NCBI GenBank assembly: GCA_903772945.1
Contig: CAICTM010000309.1
Span: 1 to 64,000 of the forward strand
Direction of reading: 5' to 3'
Source of the DNA: Seminavis robusta
Lineage: Eukaryota; Bacillariophyta; Bacillariophyceae; Naviculales; Naviculaceae
Length of the DNA: 64,000 bases
Part shown: in pieces, positions 41,929-52,192 of the stretch
Layout of the letters: each line of letters begins with the position of its first letter
Position numbering within the stretch: the first letter of the stretch is position 1
Notes under the pieces: model-generated
Told to the model about the DNA's origin: nothing
Database searches by the model: none
The model's input: the letters and a program-made list of their open reading frames with translations, nothing else
Translations under genes and position numbers: made by a program

Positions 41929-42702
41929 TTAGAACTTGAACTTGACCCTTGGATCTCGATCGACATTTTCGTATAGCTGATAGAGCATTTGTGCACTCTT
42001 GACGGGCGCGTGTACCGTGACGGACGTCCATTTGCCCATGGTCCGTGTGGAATGTTGTATCGATGTCGAATCATCGACTTCGCAACTTTCGGCCACCACT
42101 GCCAACATTTCCTCGACAAATGCCCCTTCGTTGGCTCCGACAATTTTCATGGTAAAGTCACAAGGATACTCAACCAGTGCTTCAAAGACGCGAGATTTTT
42201 CTCCCGTTTCTTCGTCCGCATAGAGTGTGTATCCCTGATCGTCATATTCTGGTTTGGTGACATCATTGAGTGGTTTGTTGTTGTCGGGTTCTCCAATGCC
42301 AATGTACGGTTTGGACGGTTTCTTCATTTTGCTGTCTTTGGAAGAACCTTTTTTGACGGAAAAGCCACCAAATCCGACGCCTGCTTGGGACGTGGGGACT
42401 CCATTGATGGTACTGGGCTGCGATGCCAAACTAGGAGCATTTCGTTGCTTCAATAGCCGTTGGAGACTCTCTTCCAAATCTTCTTCTTCCTTCTTGTCAT
42501 TGTCATTATCATTGTTATCGTTATCTTCTGAAGGAACCGGATTGAAAAAGGTACCTGACGGCTTGGCATCCACCACCACAAGGCTACCCACACCACCACG
42601 AGTGCTTGTGGAATGAGACGGAAGAAACGCCTCTGTGGCCACACATAGCAAATGGATGGCACACACCATTCCCAGTGGAGATCTACTCTTTCCAGTCATC
42701 AT
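41929..42702 (-). CDS. plastid-targeted DUF493 (YbeD-like) protein
   Basis: The first in-frame ATGs are 42702 and 42699, giving 257 residues. The N-terminus has a short basic start, a hydrophobic signal (GMVCAIHLLCVATEA) and then FLPS, the Phe-at-plus-one pattern that marks diatom plastid import. A disordered Asp/Asn/Lys-rich stretch follows. The last 80 residues, from YPCDFTMKIVGANEGAFVEE to DPRVKFKF, are a DUF493/UPF0250 domain; bacterial YbeD has YPCSFTYKVMG at the same place and is linked to lipoate metabolism as a small ACT-like regulatory domain. Its plastid role is unknown. It converges on the alternative oxidase gene. Confidence 0.8.
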   Translation of the reverse strand: MMTGKSRSPLGMVCAIHLLCVATEAFLPSHSTSTRGGVGSLVVVDAKPSGTFFNPVPSEDNDNNDNDNDKKEEEDLEESLQRLLKQRNAPSLASQPSTINGVPTSQAGVGFGGFSVKKGSSKDSKMKKPSKPYIGIGEPDNNKPLNDVTKPEYDDQGYTLYADEETGEKSRVFEALVEYPCDFTMKIVGANEGAFVEEMLAVVAESCEVDDSTSIQHSTRTMGKWTSVTVHAPVKSAQMLYQLYENVDRDPRVKFKF

Positions 42703-43276
42703 CTTGGCTTTCACTCCTGTTGAGAATCAAGCCAACGAAAGAAAATTTGTGCAATAGAAAATATCTATTACAAACCAATGCTTCAACAGGTAGGTGAGCA
42801 GAGGATACAGTATGGTGTCTGTCTTCAAGCCTGATGGCAATCTGTCGTTGGTTGGTTCTGGCAAGCAGAATTTTGTTTTGGTCAAAGAATGATCCCAGCT
42901 GGTTGTCAAGCCTTCAAAGTTCTGTGGGTCGTCTCAGAATTGTTGGAGGTTGTTGTCTCCCCTGTGACGTCATATTTTTGGATGGACGAAAGAGCAGACA
43001 GAATCAAATCTCTAACCTTACTGTACTCCGCTTTGTTGCCAGATCTTTTGCAATTCGTGATGTCTTTTGATCGTGCATGCCTCACTGGTACCACTTCCTT
43101 GCCGTCACCAGTCAAACTTTGCCAGATCCTTCCGTCTTGTCTTCTTTGCCAGATCCTTCCACTCTGGCGCAATGCCATGCCAATACCGGTGGTACCATCG
43201 AACAGATGAGCCTCAACACAGATAGATGAGCTTCACAATATAACATCCGTCTATGAGGTTGCATCAAGTCAAGAAG

Positions 43277-43307
<31 letters not shown>

Positions 43308-43313
43308 GGAGAC
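42703..43313. other. upstream region carrying the 5' end of a 2.23 kb duplication
   Basis: From about 42979 the sequence (GGATGGAC, then CTAACCTTACTG, then GCCAGATCCTTCCACTCTGG) recurs at about 45213 onward, so the duplicated unit includes roughly 330 bases upstream of each ATG. A (TCAA)n run of 31 bp lies at 43277-43307 just before the ATG and is almost absent in the second copy. Confidence 0.6.
43277..43307 (+). repeat. (TCAA)n microsatellite in the leader
   Basis: Nearly eight copies of TCAA end six bases before the ATG of the first ligase-like gene. The second copy has only about two units at this place. Confidence 0.8.
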
Positions 43314-44894
43314 ATGATGATGCGCCAACGAGGCACTGCTGCCGTCGAGGCGAGGTCAGATGGTGATCTTACCTCTCTTCCGGAGAGGTCGCCACATAGA
43401 CACCACAAGAGATCCAGGCGCTTGTTGGAAGCTTCTCCCGCTTCCATTGTCACTACTGTCCTGGCCCTTACGGCAATGTTGGTTTTGGTCCTCTCCCCAT
43501 CAACCACTACTTCTGCCTTGCGCAAGCTCTCGGCAGCTCCATCATACTACTTGAGGGAAGATGATGGCCCTCCTTCGGATCTGGTGGTTCATGGCAAGCG
43601 GGACTATTACACTCCCTGTCCTCCTGAATTCCGAAAGCGTGCTTGGGCCGGTTTTGACAAAGATACCAATGTAGTTCGTGCCTTTCGATCACAAGGGTGG
43701 TATGCCCAGAGTGAAGACGATGTCAGTTGGGACGACAAGAAAGCCATTGCCACCTACAGGGTCTTGTACATGCGAAAATCAAGGCATAAGAGAGATTTTG
43801 CCGTGGGTCTGCCATGGCAACGATTCAGTCGTATTCCCGGGGGTACTCTCTTGGGACCAAAGGATTCCTTTTTCAAACGACTGAATACCATGCAAACACA
43901 GTACGATGCCACTCACGATGATGGCCGAAATCTCATCTACTTTCTTCCGGAAACCTATCAATTGGAACAAGAACATGATCGTAATATGTTTACGTCGAGA
44001 ATTCTGGAAGAAAAGAAAATGGGACGCAATCGACCATGGGTATTGAAAAAGGCCAAAATCAACAATGGCCGTGGAATTGAAATGCTACCGCCCGACTCTC
44101 CAGCCCTCTACAGTGCTGCAGCGAGAGCCAAGGAAGATGACGACAACAACTACATTGTGCAATCCTATGTTTGCAATGAACTGACATGGTTCAATGGCAA
44201 AAAGTTTGATCTCAGGTTCTATTGGCTCGTTGCCAGTGTGGACCCATTGATTGTCCTCTACCATGATGGATATGCACGTGTTGCAGGGGCCGTGTACAAT
44301 GAATCCGACTGGGGATCTACAGGGCAGCATCTGACCAACCATGAGTACCGAACAGCAATGGGAGTGCCCACGGATGAGGATGTCATGTGGGATGCACTCT
44401 GGCGAAGAGTGAGAGAACACTATAATGCCGACTATGCCCGACTGTCCAAACTGATTGTTGGTGATGACCCGGTTAGGCATGTGCGCAATCAGATCAAAGA
44501 GGCCATTAGTGCAACAGTGGAAGCGTTCAAAGACTCAATGCCCGCAAAGAAAGAAAGCACCCCAATAACCACAGAGAATCTGTTTGCATTCTATGGTTCC
44601 GATTTTATCATTGACGCTGACTTGGATGTTTACTGTCTCGAGGCTCAAACAAGTCCAGGACTGGGGCAGAGTTATGATTTCCGAATTGATATGTTTCGAA
44701 AGCTTTTTCGCCCCATGGTCAACATTGTCGAAGAAATTGCTGACAAGCAGGAAAAGGATGCAAAGGCAAACCTGTTGCCTATCAAGTCACTGGAAGACTA
44801 TGAGATTGTTTATGCAGATGGATGGCGATATCAATTCAAAGGCTATGAACGGCAGAAAGATAAGAAGGGATGCCAGCTGTCCCCAAGTGAATGA
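43314..44894 (+). CDS. type II membrane tubulin-tyrosine-ligase-like protein, copy 1
   Basis: The protein has 526 residues. A basic N-terminus is followed by one membrane helix at about 43-62 (SIVTTVLALTAMLVLVLS), so the rest would be luminal. The body has ATP-grasp/TTL features: PWVLKKAKINNGRGIEMLPP near 240, YIVQSYVCNELTWFNGKKFD near 280, then KFDLRFYWLVA with the K-x-D-L-R motif, and DFIIDADLDVYCLEAQTSPG near 430 where TTL proteins have the E-x-N metal motif. Here the motif reads EAQ, so the usual Asn is Gln. TTL enzymes join amino acids to protein tails with ATP, normally tubulin in the cytosol; a luminal one must have another substrate. The downstream paralog is 2.23 kb away. Confidence 0.75.
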   Translation: MMMRQRGTAAVEARSDGDLTSLPERSPHRHHKRSRRLLEASPASIVTTVLALTAMLVLVLSPSTTTSALRKLSAAPSYYLREDDGPPSDLVVHGKRDYYTPCPPEFRKRAWAGFDKDTNVVRAFRSQGWYAQSEDDVSWDDKKAIATYRVLYMRKSRHKRDFAVGLPWQRFSRIPGGTLLGPKDSFFKRLNTMQTQYDATHDDGRNLIYFLPETYQLEQEHDRNMFTSRILEEKKMGRNRPWVLKKAKINNGRGIEMLPPDSPALYSAAARAKEDDDNNYIVQSYVCNELTWFNGKKFDLRFYWLVASVDPLIVLYHDGYARVAGAVYNESDWGSTGQHLTNHEYRTAMGVPTDEDVMWDALWRRVREHYNADYARLSKLIVGDDPVRHVRNQIKEAISATVEAFKDSMPAKKESTPITTENLFAFYGSDFIIDADLDVYCLEAQTSPGLGQSYDFRIDMFRKLFRPMVNIVEEIADKQEKDAKANLLPIKSLEDYEIVYADGWRYQFKGYERQKDKKGCQLSPSE

Positions 44895-45543
44895 GTTGAT
44901 GGCAGAGGTGGGAGCAATGTGGTTTGTTTTGGCAGCAGACCAATTAGCCCAGCACCAAAATGGGTTCCGATTGATCGTTCCTGCTGTCGATTGTTCTGGC
45001 TAGCTAGAAGCCGTAGTGGCACTTCTTTAGAAACACAGATTCGAATTTTCTTTTTGATTTGCTTTGATGGCGTTGTGCGTGGAGACGAGACCTCGAGCTA
45101 GCTACTGTACCGGTGGTACTGGCTACTAGCTACCGGTAGCCAGCTAGACCTCGAGCTAGCTATTGTACCGGTGGTACCAGGTACTGGCTAGCTCGCTAGA
45201 AGGCTCGTAATTTGGATGGACAGACTCCACCAAATCGCTAACCTTACTGCACAATCATTCTTTTTTGCCAGATTTTTCTTGACCACAACGGGGGATCTTT
45301 GGACGTGCGTTCAATTTGGCTCCTCCATACCGGAGCCCTCGACACCGTGAGAGGCAAATGACAAGTCGTACAAATCAAACTTTGCCAGTTCCTTTCCTCT
45401 TGTCCTTTCTTCCAGACTCTCTACCGGTATCTTCTTTGCCAGATCCTTCCACTCTGGTGTCATGCCACTCCCACAGAGACACAGATGAGCCTCACAACAT
45501 CCATCCCTGAGGTTGGATCAAGAATTCAATCAATCGATCAGAC
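44895..45543. other. spacer between tandem ligase-like genes
   Basis: About 45 bases after the first stop still match the sequence after the second copy's stop (GAGTTGATGGCAGAGGTGGG), then similarity ends. From 45085 to 45190 there is a doubled palindromic segment (CCTCGAGCTAGCTA, then TGTACCGGTGGTAC, twice). From about 45213 the duplicated upstream region of copy 2 begins. Confidence 0.55.
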
Positions 45544-47121
45544 ATGATGATGCGCCAACGCAGTGCTGCTGTCGAGATGAAGTCAGATGTAGATCTTACC
45601 TCTCTTCCGGACGGGGCGCAGCATAGTAGACACAACCCAAGATCCAGGCGATTTTTGGAATCTTCTCCCACTTCAATTCTCACTGCTGCCCTGCTCCTTA
45701 CCGGAATGTTGGTTTTAGTCCTCTCTCCACCTACCACTATTTCCGCCTTGCGCAAGCTCTCGGCAGCTCCATCATACTACTTGACGGAAGATGATGGCCC
45801 TCCCCCGGATCTGGTGGTTCATGGCAAGCGGGACTATTACACTCCATGTCCTCCTGAATTTCGAAAGCGTGCTTGGGTTGGTTTTGAGAAAGATACCAAT
45901 GTGATTCGTGCCTTTCGATCACAAGGGTGGTATGCTCAAAGCAAAACTGATGTCAGTTGGGACGACAAGAAAGCCATTGCCACCTACAGGGTCTTGTACA
46001 TGCGGAAATCAAGGCATAAGAAAGACTTTTCTGTAGGTCTGCCATGGCAACGACTCAGTCGTGTTCCGAGCGGTGCTGTCTTGGAGCCCAAGGATTCCTT
46101 TTTCAAACGACTGAATACTTTGCAAGAACAGTATGATGCCACGCATGATGACGGCCGAAATCTCATTTACTTTCTTCCAGAAACCTATCAATTGGAACAA
46201 AAAAACGATCGTCACAAGTTTGTTTCAAGAATTATGGAGGAAAAGAAAATGGGACGCAATCGACCATGGGTATTGAAAAAGGCCAAAATCAACAATGGCC
46301 GTGGAATTGAAATGCTACCGCCCGACTCCCCAGCCCTCTACAGTGCCGCAGCGAGAGCCAAGGAAGATGACGACAACAACTACATTGTGCAATCCTATGT
46401 TTGCAATGAACTGACATGGTTCAATGGCAAAAAGTTTGATCTGAGGTTCTTTTGGCTCGTTGCCAGTATTGACCCCTTGATTGTCCTCTACCATGATGGA
46501 TATGCCCGTGTTGCAGCGGCCAAGTACAATGAATCCGACTGGGGGTCTACAGGGCAGCATCTGACCAACCATGAGTACCGAACGGAAATGGGAGTGCCCA
46601 CTGATGAGGATGTCATGTGGGATGCACTCTGGCGAAGAGTGAGAGAACATTATAATGCTGACTATGCCCGACTGTCGAAACTGATTGTGGGTGATGACCC
46701 TGTCAGGCATGTGCGCAATCAGATCAAAGAGGCAATTAGTGCAATAGTGGAAGCATTCAAAGACTCACTGACAGAGAAGAAAAAGGACACCCCAGTAACC
46801 ACAGAGAACCTTTTTGCATTCTATGGGTCAGATTTTATCATTGACGCTGACTTGGATGTTTACTGTCTCGAGGCTCAAACAGTTCCAGGACTGGGGCAGG
46901 GTACTGATTTCCGAATTGACGTGTTTCGAAAGCTTTTTCGTCCTGTGGTCAACATTGTCGAAGAAATTGCTGACAAGCAGGAAAAGGATGCGAAGGCAAA
47001 CCTGTTGCCCATCAAGTCACTGGAAGACTATGAAATTGTTTATGCAGATGGATGGCGATATCAATTCAAAGGCTACGAACGACAGAAGGACAAGAAGGGA
47101 TGCCAGCTGTCTCCCAAGTGA
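45544..47121 (+). CDS. type II membrane tubulin-tyrosine-ligase-like protein, copy 2
   Basis: The protein has 525 residues and is nearly identical to the gene at 43314 across the catalytic region, with more change in the N-terminal tail and around residues 150-230. The membrane helix (SILTAALLLTGMLVLVLS) and the blocks PWVLKKAKINNGRGIEMLPP, KKFDLRFFWLVA and DFIIDADLDVYCLEAQ are kept, including Gln in place of the usual Asn of the E-x-N motif. The C-terminus ends one residue earlier (QLSPK against QLSPSE) because of a small length difference in the last codons. The pattern of a conserved core with an altered N-terminus suggests purifying selection after duplication, so both are probably functional. 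Confidence 0.75.
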   Translation: MMMRQRSAAVEMKSDVDLTSLPDGAQHSRHNPRSRRFLESSPTSILTAALLLTGMLVLVLSPPTTISALRKLSAAPSYYLTEDDGPPPDLVVHGKRDYYTPCPPEFRKRAWVGFEKDTNVIRAFRSQGWYAQSKTDVSWDDKKAIATYRVLYMRKSRHKKDFSVGLPWQRLSRVPSGAVLEPKDSFFKRLNTLQEQYDATHDDGRNLIYFLPETYQLEQKNDRHKFVSRIMEEKKMGRNRPWVLKKAKINNGRGIEMLPPDSPALYSAAARAKEDDDNNYIVQSYVCNELTWFNGKKFDLRFFWLVASIDPLIVLYHDGYARVAAAKYNESDWGSTGQHLTNHEYRTEMGVPTDEDVMWDALWRRVREHYNADYARLSKLIVGDDPVRHVRNQIKEAISAIVEAFKDSLTEKKKDTPVTTENLFAFYGSDFIIDADLDVYCLEAQTVPGLGQGTDFRIDVFRKLFRPVVNIVEEIADKQEKDAKANLLPIKSLEDYEIVYADGWRYQFKGYERQKDKKGCQLSPK

Positions 47122-47410
47122 ATATGAGTTGATGGCAGAGGTGGGAGCAATGTGGTTTGTTTCTGCATCAGACCCTGTACGAGTACCAATACATGACAAC
47201 TATATCGAACCTATGTCAGCCTCGCTTCCCTAGTAACTGCTCAGTAGTACATGTCTTTTTGAAATTGAGTGTCTTCAAAGGCCCAAAAGTAGGATCTGCA
47301 TAAACCACTGAAGACGGCACAGAGTGGCTGCAAACTATTCGGTAAACGGAGCGGTACGTTGCATCTTTGGGCTACCACCATCTTCCAATGTGCAGTTAGC
47401 TAAAGCAGAT

Positions 47411-49684
47411 TTACATTTGTTCATAACCATCTTCTTCTACAAGCTGTATAACTCCTTCCTTCACAGAAGCCACACGGCATAAACTTTGCACTGGTATCCC
47501 GAAGCCTGACAAACTCTGACGTCCGCTGTCGTAGACCTTTTCCAAGAGCACGCCCACACCCACAGCTTCGGCCCCTGCTTCCAGGACAATCCGCAGCAGA
47601 GCTTCTTGGGACGCACCACTCGAGAGAAAATCATCCACAATAAGAATGCGTTCGCCTTCGTCAATATGATCAGCCGAAACCAAAAGCTCCCGGTTCTTCC
47701 CGACTGTTTTGCTCGAGTATCCGGCCTGGAACGTGTTGGCCATGACCACGCTGCGCTCTTTTCGTGCATAAACCACGGGAACTTGTAGATACTTGGCCAT
47801 TGGCAAAGCAATCACCAACCCTGTGGTTGCCACTGTCAGTATCTTGGAAGGTCGCAAGTCCACAAACCGCTTGGACTGGAATAGCAAAACGGGCAGTGGG
47901 GTGTCAGTCAAAAAGTAAGTCACAAACAACAGGAACTACACGCAAAAGACGCCTGCTAGGCTTCTTACCAACTCCTGTGCACAGTCATCCATCAGGTTCA
48001 CATCCACCTTGCTATCCATGAATGCAGAAACATCAATAATGTCATTGGGGAGTACCTTGGCTTCCTTCAACACTCGATCACGAAGCTTGAGGCTGGCTTT
48101 TCCATAGGCTCCCAGGGCATCATCCACTCGTTGCCGCAGCCACTTTTGATATTCCAATCCAAATGTCAATTGTAGTTTCTTCATGATTTCGTTAATGGCC
48201 TGCGCCATTGGTATAAATGTGCGCATGGAATTGGCAAAGTAAATGTCCACGTCCGCGACTCCATAGTCAAACAACTCCATGTCTCCATCGTAGTAACACA
48301 GACAGGATCGAAATCGGGTGACTCGGGTGGGTTCGGAGAATAGTTTGAGTGCTTCGCACATGTAGTCGACATGCGATCCAATATCGTTGAACCGATAGCC
48401 AGACGAGACTCGGGGATTATCGTCTGGTCGACCGTATTGTTGTTGTTTGGGTGGGATCGGTTCAATTTCAAAGGACGTACGAGAGGCAATGCAGGGCAGT
48501 CCCGTCACCTCGTAGACTTGTCGGGCTTTGTACGAGGCAATATCCTCAATGGTGTATTCAATGCAGTCTTCCACGCGACCATCTTGCCAGTCCCCAAAGT
48601 TGTCGGCAAACTGGACTCCGTAGTTTCGAAAGGTACCCATCAGATTGTTGAAGCAGGCATTATCAATGGCACTGACCCACATTTGATCGTATCCTTCAAT
48701 AGCATTGGGTTCCAGGGAGGTAAAGTAATCCTTTGCCACCGGGCTGTTCCGTGCTTTTTCCAGCCTAGTGCTTTGGATGGTGACGCCCTTGATTCTCTGC
48801 TGAAATTCCTCTTCTGCCTTTTCCTTATCTTCTTCATTTTCTTCCAAACTATACTCGGAGTCGTCACCAATCAATTCCTGGAGTCTGGATTTGATTTCGT
48901 CATTGGCTTCTTCATCGGGATCCATGTTTTGTTCGTCACCCCAGTGATCCCATGGTTCATCATTTTGCACCCACGAAAAGGTATTGTCGTCGTCTTGTTG
49001 TTCCCATTCCTTGAGTTGGTCTTCCAGAGGAATCCCGTCATCATTGAGTGTATTGTCGTCGTCTTTCATACCTTCCATTAAAGCCACTAGATCATCGTCG
49101 AGCCAATTTTCCTTGACGGAAAAGGCCGTGAATTCCTGGAGCGTCGCTTCGGCAGCTTTTCGATCCATCACGGGTGTCCCATCCGCAGCCTCGTCCATCA
49201 TGGTGCGACCGCTACTGCCGGGCATACCACCCATTCCCGCCATGCGGCCCATGCTGTTGCCCGCGGCAGTCTTGACGGCATTGGCATACATGGTGGTAGC
49301 AGAGCCCAATAGCCGTGTTCCTTCGGGGGCTTCCACGGGAGGATTATTAATATTATTGTCATTGTTGTTGTCGCCGGGAAGTTGATTCATGAGCCGCTGG
49401 CGTTCCATTTCTTGCCAAAAGACGTCTTCGGGAGACGCATTGTCGTCTACATCTTCGTACCATCGATCCAGGTCGTCTTGGTCTTGCCGCTTTCGATTTC
49501 GTTTCGCCAGCAATTGCACGACTCTTGTGGCACGAGATGTGGAAGATTTGGCTGTCAGGAACAACGACTGTGGAGCCCAGCCAAAGGTGGCATGAGGGAC
49601 GGCTCTACTGGAAAGCAAAACCAACAGGAACTGGACCCTCCATGGACCTGAAAACATCCTCCTCAATGCCATGGTGCTTCTCAT
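47411..49684 (-). CDS. plastid-type protein fused to a xanthine phosphoribosyltransferase-like domain
   Basis: Exons 49684-47969 and 47875-47411, joined in phase 0 across a 93 bp intron, give 726 residues. The N-terminus has a hydrophobic signal (VQFLLVLLSSRAVPHA) followed by TFGWAPQS, a plausible plastid import junction with an aromatic residue near the cut. Residues about 50-290 are acidic and low-complexity. Residues about 315-530 form a folded domain I do not recognise (NYGVQFADNFGDWQDG, TIEDIASYKARQVYEVTGLP). From about 535 to 726 the protein matches xanthine phosphoribosyltransferase: IDVSAFMDSKVDVNLM, ILTVATTGLVIALPMAK, VVYARKERS and the PRPP loop ILIVDDFLSSGAS (about 649-661). The intron lies inside this domain, which argues that the fusion is real. 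Likely purine salvage or purine sensing in the plastid. Confidence 0.78.
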
Positions 49685-50443
49685 TCTAACTACCTACTCC
49701 AGTACTAGCTAGCTAGCTGGCTAAAAGAGAATAGACGGACACCAGTTATCGTACTAGGATGCCGACGAGGATACTTACTTGTATTCTGATCAAGATCTTG
49801 GAGGGACGAGGGCTCTGATGTTTCGGTTGGGTTGACAACCTTACTGACGTCAGATTTAGACACGCTCGTGAACGAAAGATTGAAAAAGTCGATTGAAGGA
49901 TCGAATGATGATTGAGTCGAATCGAATCATTCGATTGATTTCGATTCGATGCGAATGACTCAATTTCGAATCGGATTGAATCAATTCGATGCTCCGCAGC
50001 TCCGCCACACCACCTCTCCGCAGCTTCCGACAGCGCGGAGTCGAGTCCGACAGCACCACGACAAACACCATCCATTGCTCAATAACCCAGCGTCTAGCTA
50101 GCTAGCTAGCTATCATCAAGACTACTCTGAGAGGCCCAGGAAATGTGTTGTTGGGTGTTATAGGGTCCATAGTCGGTACTCATCAGTGGCTCAGTCTCAT
50201 CTTGTCACCTGTTGTTTTCCATCTGGCAGATTCTGTCATCCCAACATCTGGCAGAATCTGTCATCCCAATTTTGGAGGTCACCATGATGAGCTCACTTTT
50301 TTGTTCAACCGGATTGCTAGAGTTGCATACCCAACAGAACAAGGAAGACTTTCGCGATTGTTGATAAGCCTAGGCCAGATCAACCCCCCTACTTTCAATT
50401 ACCTTTTCTACCAATCTTCTATTCAATACCTATCAATTGCAAA
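49685..50443. other. intergenic with TCGAAT-type palindromic cluster
   Basis: Between 49870 and 49992 the sequence is dominated by ATTCGA/TCGAAT words on both strands, with arms ATTGAGTC (about 49911) and GACTCAAT (about 49957) able to fold. A (GCTA)n run lies at 50094-50112. A 23 bp unit (CTGGCAGA-TCTGTCATCCCAA) is repeated in tandem at about 50224-50268. No gene is seen. Confidence 0.5.
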
Positions 50444-52192
50444 ATGAAGTTCTCTTCTTCTATCATCAAGCTGCTCTCGTGGTCATGGACCACCTACAAC
50501 AACAACAGCACCAAGAAGACCCCCGTTCTCCAGGTCGCCAAGGAGACGACGGGCAACAACAACAAGGATGTTCCTGCGGCAGAGGAAGTCCCAATCAAGT
50601 TCCAACTGGACGAGTTGGACAAGACATGCATCGAAACAGCGGCACTGTTGCACAACTATGGAACGAATCCTGATGTGGAGTTCCAGCAGCACGGTCGCTA
50701 CCTAGGTGCCTACGACCTTTCCCTGGTTCCATCGGATCAGCATGGTCACTACGGATACGACAAATACAACCAGCACCGGCCCAAAGGCTGTCACATCCAA
50801 CCCAGTCAATCAGCCAACGCTCACTGGAAGGCCCATTACGGTCAAGACACCGAACGGAGCAATGGAAACCGTTTATCCTTTGCTCCCGTCAACACTGTAG
50901 TGGGGTACTCTTCTGATGAGAGCGAACAAGAAGAAAAACGTGATGTCTATCGAGACATTAAGAAACAAGAGCCACATGCCCGATACGAATTCTGGCATGA
51001 AGCCCAACAACAATTCATTTCCGTCGGCACACCCACACCCCACGAACGCGTATTGGATCTCGTGCAGTTGATTCAAGAGTACGGATACCAACAAGTGGCC
51101 AAATGGATCACCAACAACAAATGGTTTCAAAGCGACAAAGCGTACCTACAAAAAGCCAAACTGTACATTCAAATTGATGCCGTTCATCAAGACCTCGAGG
51201 GACTTGTTCGTTTTATCCAGGCGAAGAAAGGAAACGACAAGCAAGTCTCCCATTGGTTCATGGTCAACGAAAAGAACCCTTACATGTTCGAACTCGCCAT
51301 GTGCCACTTGCACCACGGAGGAATTCAGCGCAACGCTGACGACGAAATTTGCACCTTGAATACGCGAGAACAGATTGCCAAACGACGATTTGTCTATCGC
51401 AAGGTCAAGGACGTCTGCATGGAAGATGCAGCACCCGTAGTAGTAGAGCAACAACCAACAACAACTAAAGACGTCGAGGCAATAGAAAAAGTCTCGACCG
51501 TCGACGACAACAAGATGGCATCCGATGCCACAATCACATGCGAAGCAGCGGTGGCTCCCACATGCACAGCAGTGGTCCCCTACGTTCAAAAGTGGCATGT
51601 GACACACTTCAAGATCAGTGTGCATGGACAACAACCATTTGTATTGGAGATGCGAATGATGAATGGTGTGCTACTTGGAGTTGTACCCAGCGACATTCTC
51701 GCAGCATTGATGAAGGATGGTGGAGACCTTGTCAAAGAATTGATGCGGCGACACAAGACACTACGATTGGAGGCAGGCGTTGCCTTGGACAATACGGATT
51801 ACGAATTCGTGACTGGCCAAGTGGAAGCTGAAGAACCACTGGTCGAGGTCGAGGAACAACAACAAGTTGATACTGAAGAACCACTGGTCGACAACCGAGT
51901 CGACGAGGAGGACAATGTGGACACAGCACAATCAACTTTGCGACGATCAAAGAGACGCATGGCGGCGATTGCATCTCAGAGAATTGCAGAACAAATGAAG
52001 CCACGGCGGGTGGCAGAACAACCTAGAATTAAACGTAGCAAGAAGAAAAAGTCGACCAAGCCAAAGGCGAAGGGCAAGAAGAAGACAACGACACCTGTGA
52101 CGGATACACAGCAGCAAACAACAGTTCAGACAACAACAACAAGTCGATCTGGACGGCGAGTAAGACAGCCTGACCGGTACATTCCATGCTAG
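50444..52192 (+). CDS. unknown protein with basic SGRRVRQPDRY tail
   Basis: The protein has 582 residues from the ATG at 50444. The first 35 residues are Ser/Asn/Thr-rich with a weakly hydrophobic start. Residues about 195-300 look folded and helical (ERVLDLVQLIQEYGYQQVAK, KWFQSDKAYLQKAKLYIQ). A second possibly folded block near 380-450 contains VTHFKISVHGQQPFVLEMRM. A small acidic duplication (TEEPLVDN, AEEPLVEV) is followed by a strongly basic tail (KRSKKKKSTKPKAKGKKK) and the end SGRRVRQPDRYIP. Such R-x-R-x-PxRY tails occur in nuclear proteins and in some retroelement polyproteins, but no other retroelement motif is present. Probably nuclear; function unknown. Confidence 0.65.
   Translation: MKFSSSIIKLLSWSWTTYNNNSTKKTPVLQVAKETTGNNNKDVPAAEEVPIKFQLDELDKTCIETAALLHNYGTNPDVEFQQHGRYLGAYDLSLVPSDQHGHYGYDKYNQHRPKGCHIQPSQSANAHWKAHYGQDTERSNGNRLSFAPVNTVVGYSSDESEQEEKRDVYRDIKKQEPHARYEFWHEAQQQFISVGTPTPHERVLDLVQLIQEYGYQQVAKWITNNKWFQSDKAYLQKAKLYIQIDAVHQDLEGLVRFIQAKKGNDKQVSHWFMVNEKNPYMFELAMCHLHHGGIQRNADDEICTLNTREQIAKRRFVYRKVKDVCMEDAAPVVVEQQPTTTKDVEAIEKVSTVDDNKMASDATITCEAAVAPTCTAVVPYVQKWHVTHFKISVHGQQPFVLEMRMMNGVLLGVVPSDILAALMKDGGDLVKELMRRHKTLRLEAGVALDNTDYEFVTGQVEAEEPLVEVEEQQQVDTEEPLVDNRVDEEDNVDTAQSTLRRSKRRMAAIASQRIAEQMKPRRVAEQPRIKRSKKKKSTKPKAKGKKKTTTPVTDTQQQTTVQTTTTSRSGRRVRQPDRYIPC

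Noticed and set aside
45085-45190. Transposon ends between the ligase-like genes
   Set aside because: The doubled palindromic segment has no target duplication and matches the common intergenic GTACCGG/GCTA style.
50444-52192. Retroelement origin of the basic-tailed protein
   Set aside because: Only the R-x-R-x-PxRY tail suggests it; no protease, integrase, polymerase or RNase H motif is present.
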